Source: Candidatus Nanopelagicales bacterium
GTDB lineage: Bacteria > Actinomycetota > Actinomycetes > S36-B12 > UBA10799
Direction: 5' to 3'
DNA: 8,139 nucleotides
Assembly (NCBI GenBank): GCA_030699055.1
Contig: JAUYKX010000324.1
Location: 1 to 8,139, forward strand
The notes beneath the pieces are model-generated. The model worked only from the letters and a program-made list of their open reading frames with translations, was not told the DNA's origin and did not search any database. Shown here piece after piece: positions 6,713-8,139 of the stretch. The first letter of the stretch is position 1. Every line of letters begins with the position of its first letter. Both the position numbers and the translations under genes were made by a program.

Positions 6713-7348
6713 ATGAACGAGGATCCGGTGGTGGGTGAATCGCTCGCGCCCAAAGACGCCGAACTACTCGCCGCCCATGTGGCCGGTGACCCGGAAGCGT
6801 TCGGCGTGCTCGTCGCCAGACACCGTGATCGACTGTGGGCGGTGGCCTTGCGCACCACCAGCGACCCGGAAGACGCCGCCGACGGTCTCCAGGAGGCCAT
6901 GATCTCGGCATTCCGAAACGCGGCCTCATTTCGGGGGGACGCGGCAGTGACGACCTGGTTGCACCGGATCGTGGTGAATGCCTGCCTCGACCGTCTTCGT
7001 CGCAAGGCGGCTCGACCCGCCATCGCTTTACCCGATCAAGAAGGTGACGCTGGCCAAAATGTGCTGGCCGATCCCCGGGATCCGTTGGGCGCCCGGGAAT
7101 TGCGCATTGAGATCGAACGCGCCCTGGGAGAGCTGTCGACGGATCAGCGGGCAGCCATAGTGCTGGTGGATATCGAGGGGTATTCGATCGAAGAAGCAGC
7201 CCAGGTGCTCGAATGCCCAGCCGGCACGGTCAAGAGCCGCTGTGCCAGAGGCCGGGCCAAGTTGGCGGAACGGTTGGTATCCGTGCGGAACCCTGACGGC
7301 CCGACAACCGTCCGATACACGTCTGGTGAAGGAGGTGAGGGTGCGTGA
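6713..7348 (+). CDS. sigM: ECF RNA polymerase sigma factor, SigM type
   Basis: 211 residues. Region sigma-2 spans about 24-100: the DPEDAADGLQEAMISAF stretch (51-67) is the core-binding/-10 recognition helix, followed by FRGDAAVTTWLHRIVVNACL (73-92) and DRLRR. Region sigma-4 spans about 130-187: STDQRAAIVL, then a helix-turn-helix with YSIEEAAQVL (157-166) and GTVKSRCARGRAKL (171-184). Family knowledge: such factors redirect RNA polymerase to stress promoters, recognising both -10 and -35 elements, and are held inactive by a membrane anti-sigma factor. The position between the murJ/pseudokinase genes and a membrane anti-sigma gene matches M. tuberculosis sigM (Rv3911); Streptomyces calls a related factor SigT. 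The C-terminal tail (188-211) is Gly/Glu-rich because it encodes the Shine-Dalgarno of the next gene. The stop overlaps the next start by 4 bases (GTGA). Confidence 0.95.
   Translation: MNEDPVVGESLAPKDAELLAAHVAGDPEAFGVLVARHRDRLWAVALRTTSDPEDAADGLQEAMISAFRNAASFRGDAAVTTWLHRIVVNACLDRLRRKAARPAIALPDQEGDAGQNVLADPRDPLGARELRIEIERALGELSTDQRAAIVLVDIEGYSIEEAAQVLECPAGTVKSRCARGRAKLAERLVSVRNPDGPTTVRYTSGEGGEGA
7329..7338 (+). promoter_or_regulatory. Perfect ribosome binding site for the anti-sigma gene
   Basis: AAGGAGGTGA matches the full 10-base complement of the usual 16S rRNA 3' end. The AGGAGG core ends 9 bases before the GTG at 7345, fixing that codon as the start rather than the out-of-frame GTG at 7341. 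It lies inside the sigM coding region. It is the only strong Shine-Dalgarno site I see in the window. Confidence 0.85.
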
Positions 7349-8139
7349 CTGGCGACAGCCGGGAATGGTCTGACGAAAATCGGTCGGAGGCGCCTACCGA
7401 TCCGAAATCGGACTCCCACGTTCATGACCTTCTCTCAACCCTGCCCGTACCGACCATGCCGGACGAGATTTGGGTCCGACTGAACGCCGTGATCGCGTCC
7501 GAAGCCGAGGCCCGAAGTGCTGCCCGACAACCTTCGGCCGACGGATCAGAAGCTGATCAATCAGAAACTGACGTTGACTCGGTCATCGCGTTGCCGGAAC
7601 GGGCTCGGGCTGGTTCTCCCCGTCGATGGCTATTCGCCGCGGCAGGGGTGGCCGCAGCCGGTCTTGTCGGCATGGCGATGCTGGCGAGCAATGCGGGCAA
7701 CGAGCTGGGCAACGGGGTTCCGTCCGCCGCTTCGGTTGTGTCGATGACCACGTCAGGAACGAAGTACTACCGCCAGGAATTGGCCGCTCAGGTTTCGAAT
7801 CGTTGGCGCCAGGCCAGGACTGGCCGTACCGCCTCGCCGAAGCCCACGGCCAGCGGCAAACCAACGCTTACGGACGACTCGATGCCCAGCGTGGTGGTCA
7901 CCGCGCCCCCCGACTCCTCGCCTTCACCCGATGTGCTGGCGACCACCTTTGCCGGAACCCATGAAGGTGTCGTCGAATGCCTGGACCGAGTGGCCCCGGG
8001 AGCTGAACCGGTCATGATCGATATCGGCACGTACCACAGCGACAGCGTGGATCCCGGTACTCCTGCCGCCGTCCTGGCCTACGAGCTGAGCAATGGTGAG
8101 GAACTCGACGTATATGTGGTCGACCACAATTGCGCCGTC
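7345..8139 (+). CDS. rsmA: Transmembrane anti-sigma-M factor, C-terminus cut by window edge
   Basis: Open for 265 codons from GTG 7345 to the last base without a stop. The frame is otherwise intact, and the ending (LDVYVVDHNC) looks close to the family's C-terminus, so perhaps only a short tail is missing. Seen: a cytoplasmic part (1-92) with PVPTMPDEIWVRLNAVIASE (34-53), the likely sigma-binding helix; an acidic Ser/Asp-rich linker; a transmembrane helix at about 94-114 after RR; a Ser/Thr/Pro-rich outer linker (about 160-195); and a folded outer domain (about 197-265). There is no His-x3-Cys-x2-Cys zinc motif, so it is not a ZAS-type anti-sigma. The only cysteines are C212 and C263, both outside. 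Coupled to sigM by a GTGA overlap and a perfect Shine-Dalgarno. Identified by context and layout as the Rv3912 (RsmA) counterpart. It would bind SigM at the membrane and release it on an outside signal; the signal is unknown. Confidence 0.85.
   Translation, partial: MTGDSREWSDENRSEAPTDPKSDSHVHDLLSTLPVPTMPDEIWVRLNAVIASEAEARSAARQPSADGSEADQSETDVDSVIALPERARAGSPRRWLFAAAGVAAAGLVGMAMLASNAGNELGNGVPSAASVVSMTTSGTKYYRQELAAQVSNRWRQARTGRTASPKPTASGKPTLTDDSMPSVVVTAPPDSSPSPDVLATTFAGTHEGVVECLDRVAPGAEPVMIDIGTYHSDSVDPGTPAAVLAYELSNGEELDVYVVDHNCAV

Noticed and set aside
6334..7023. 229-codon minus-strand frame over the sigM 5' region
   Set aside because: It covers the sigM promoter and sigma-2 coding sequence, shows no domain, and has no plausible start context.
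7517..7747. Small plus-strand frame inside the anti-sigma gene
   Set aside because: It is out of frame with the anti-sigma gene, which has a perfect Shine-Dalgarno, a membrane helix and an open frame to the edge.

Overview
The window reads as a conserved chromosomal core locus of a high-GC Gram-positive bacterium (Actinomycetia). The base composition is clearly GC-rich, though not as extreme as Streptomyces. The gene order matches the Mycobacterium tuberculosis Rv3907c-Rv3912 block: pcnA (reverse), mutT4, a DUF6049 membrane-anchored protein, murJ/mviN, sigM and its anti-sigma factor. I cannot name the genus from the sequence alone. I see no mobile element, CRISPR array, tRNA, rRNA or phage gene, and gene density is near complete.

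Layout. (1) 1-576, minus strand: N-terminal 192 codons of a CCA-adding tRNA nucleotidyltransferase, cut by the window edge. (2) 575-5030, plus strand: a tight operon of three genes. A Nudix hydrolase, a secreted/anchored DUF6049 protein and the lipid II flippase MurJ are joined by two 4-base GTGA stop/start overlaps. (3) 5031-5103: a short gap with nested inverted repeats and a candidate leaderless promoter. (4) 5104-6630: a single-pass membrane pseudokinase with an outer discoidin-like domain. In M. tuberculosis this part is fused to the C-terminus of MurJ; here it is a separate gene. (5) 6631-6712: a second short gap with a candidate leaderless promoter. (6) 6713-8139: an ECF sigma factor of the SigM type, overlapping by 4 bases a transmembrane anti-sigma factor that runs off the right edge. 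A thioredoxin reductase/thioredoxin pair is what usually follows, outside the window.

How it fits together. MurJ moves the peptidoglycan precursor lipid II across the membrane. The pseudokinase is the likely regulatory platform for MurJ, by analogy with M. tuberculosis, where the pseudokinase part of MviN is phosphorylated by PknB and binds FhaA. The DUF6049 protein is an envelope partner of unknown function made from the same transcript as MurJ. SigM and its anti-sigma factor form a membrane-signal stress switch. PcnA and the Nudix enzyme are housekeeping RNA and nucleotide enzymes that share the divergent promoter region.

Nothing here is an obviously new defence or mobile system. The points most worth a second look are the unfused, catalytically dead pseudokinase and the competing hairpins in front of it. 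Also notable are the repeated leaderless-type promoter spacing, the catalytic-barrel look of the DUF6049 protein, the unusually perfect Shine-Dalgarno sequence for the anti-sigma gene, and that protein's lone outer cysteine pair.
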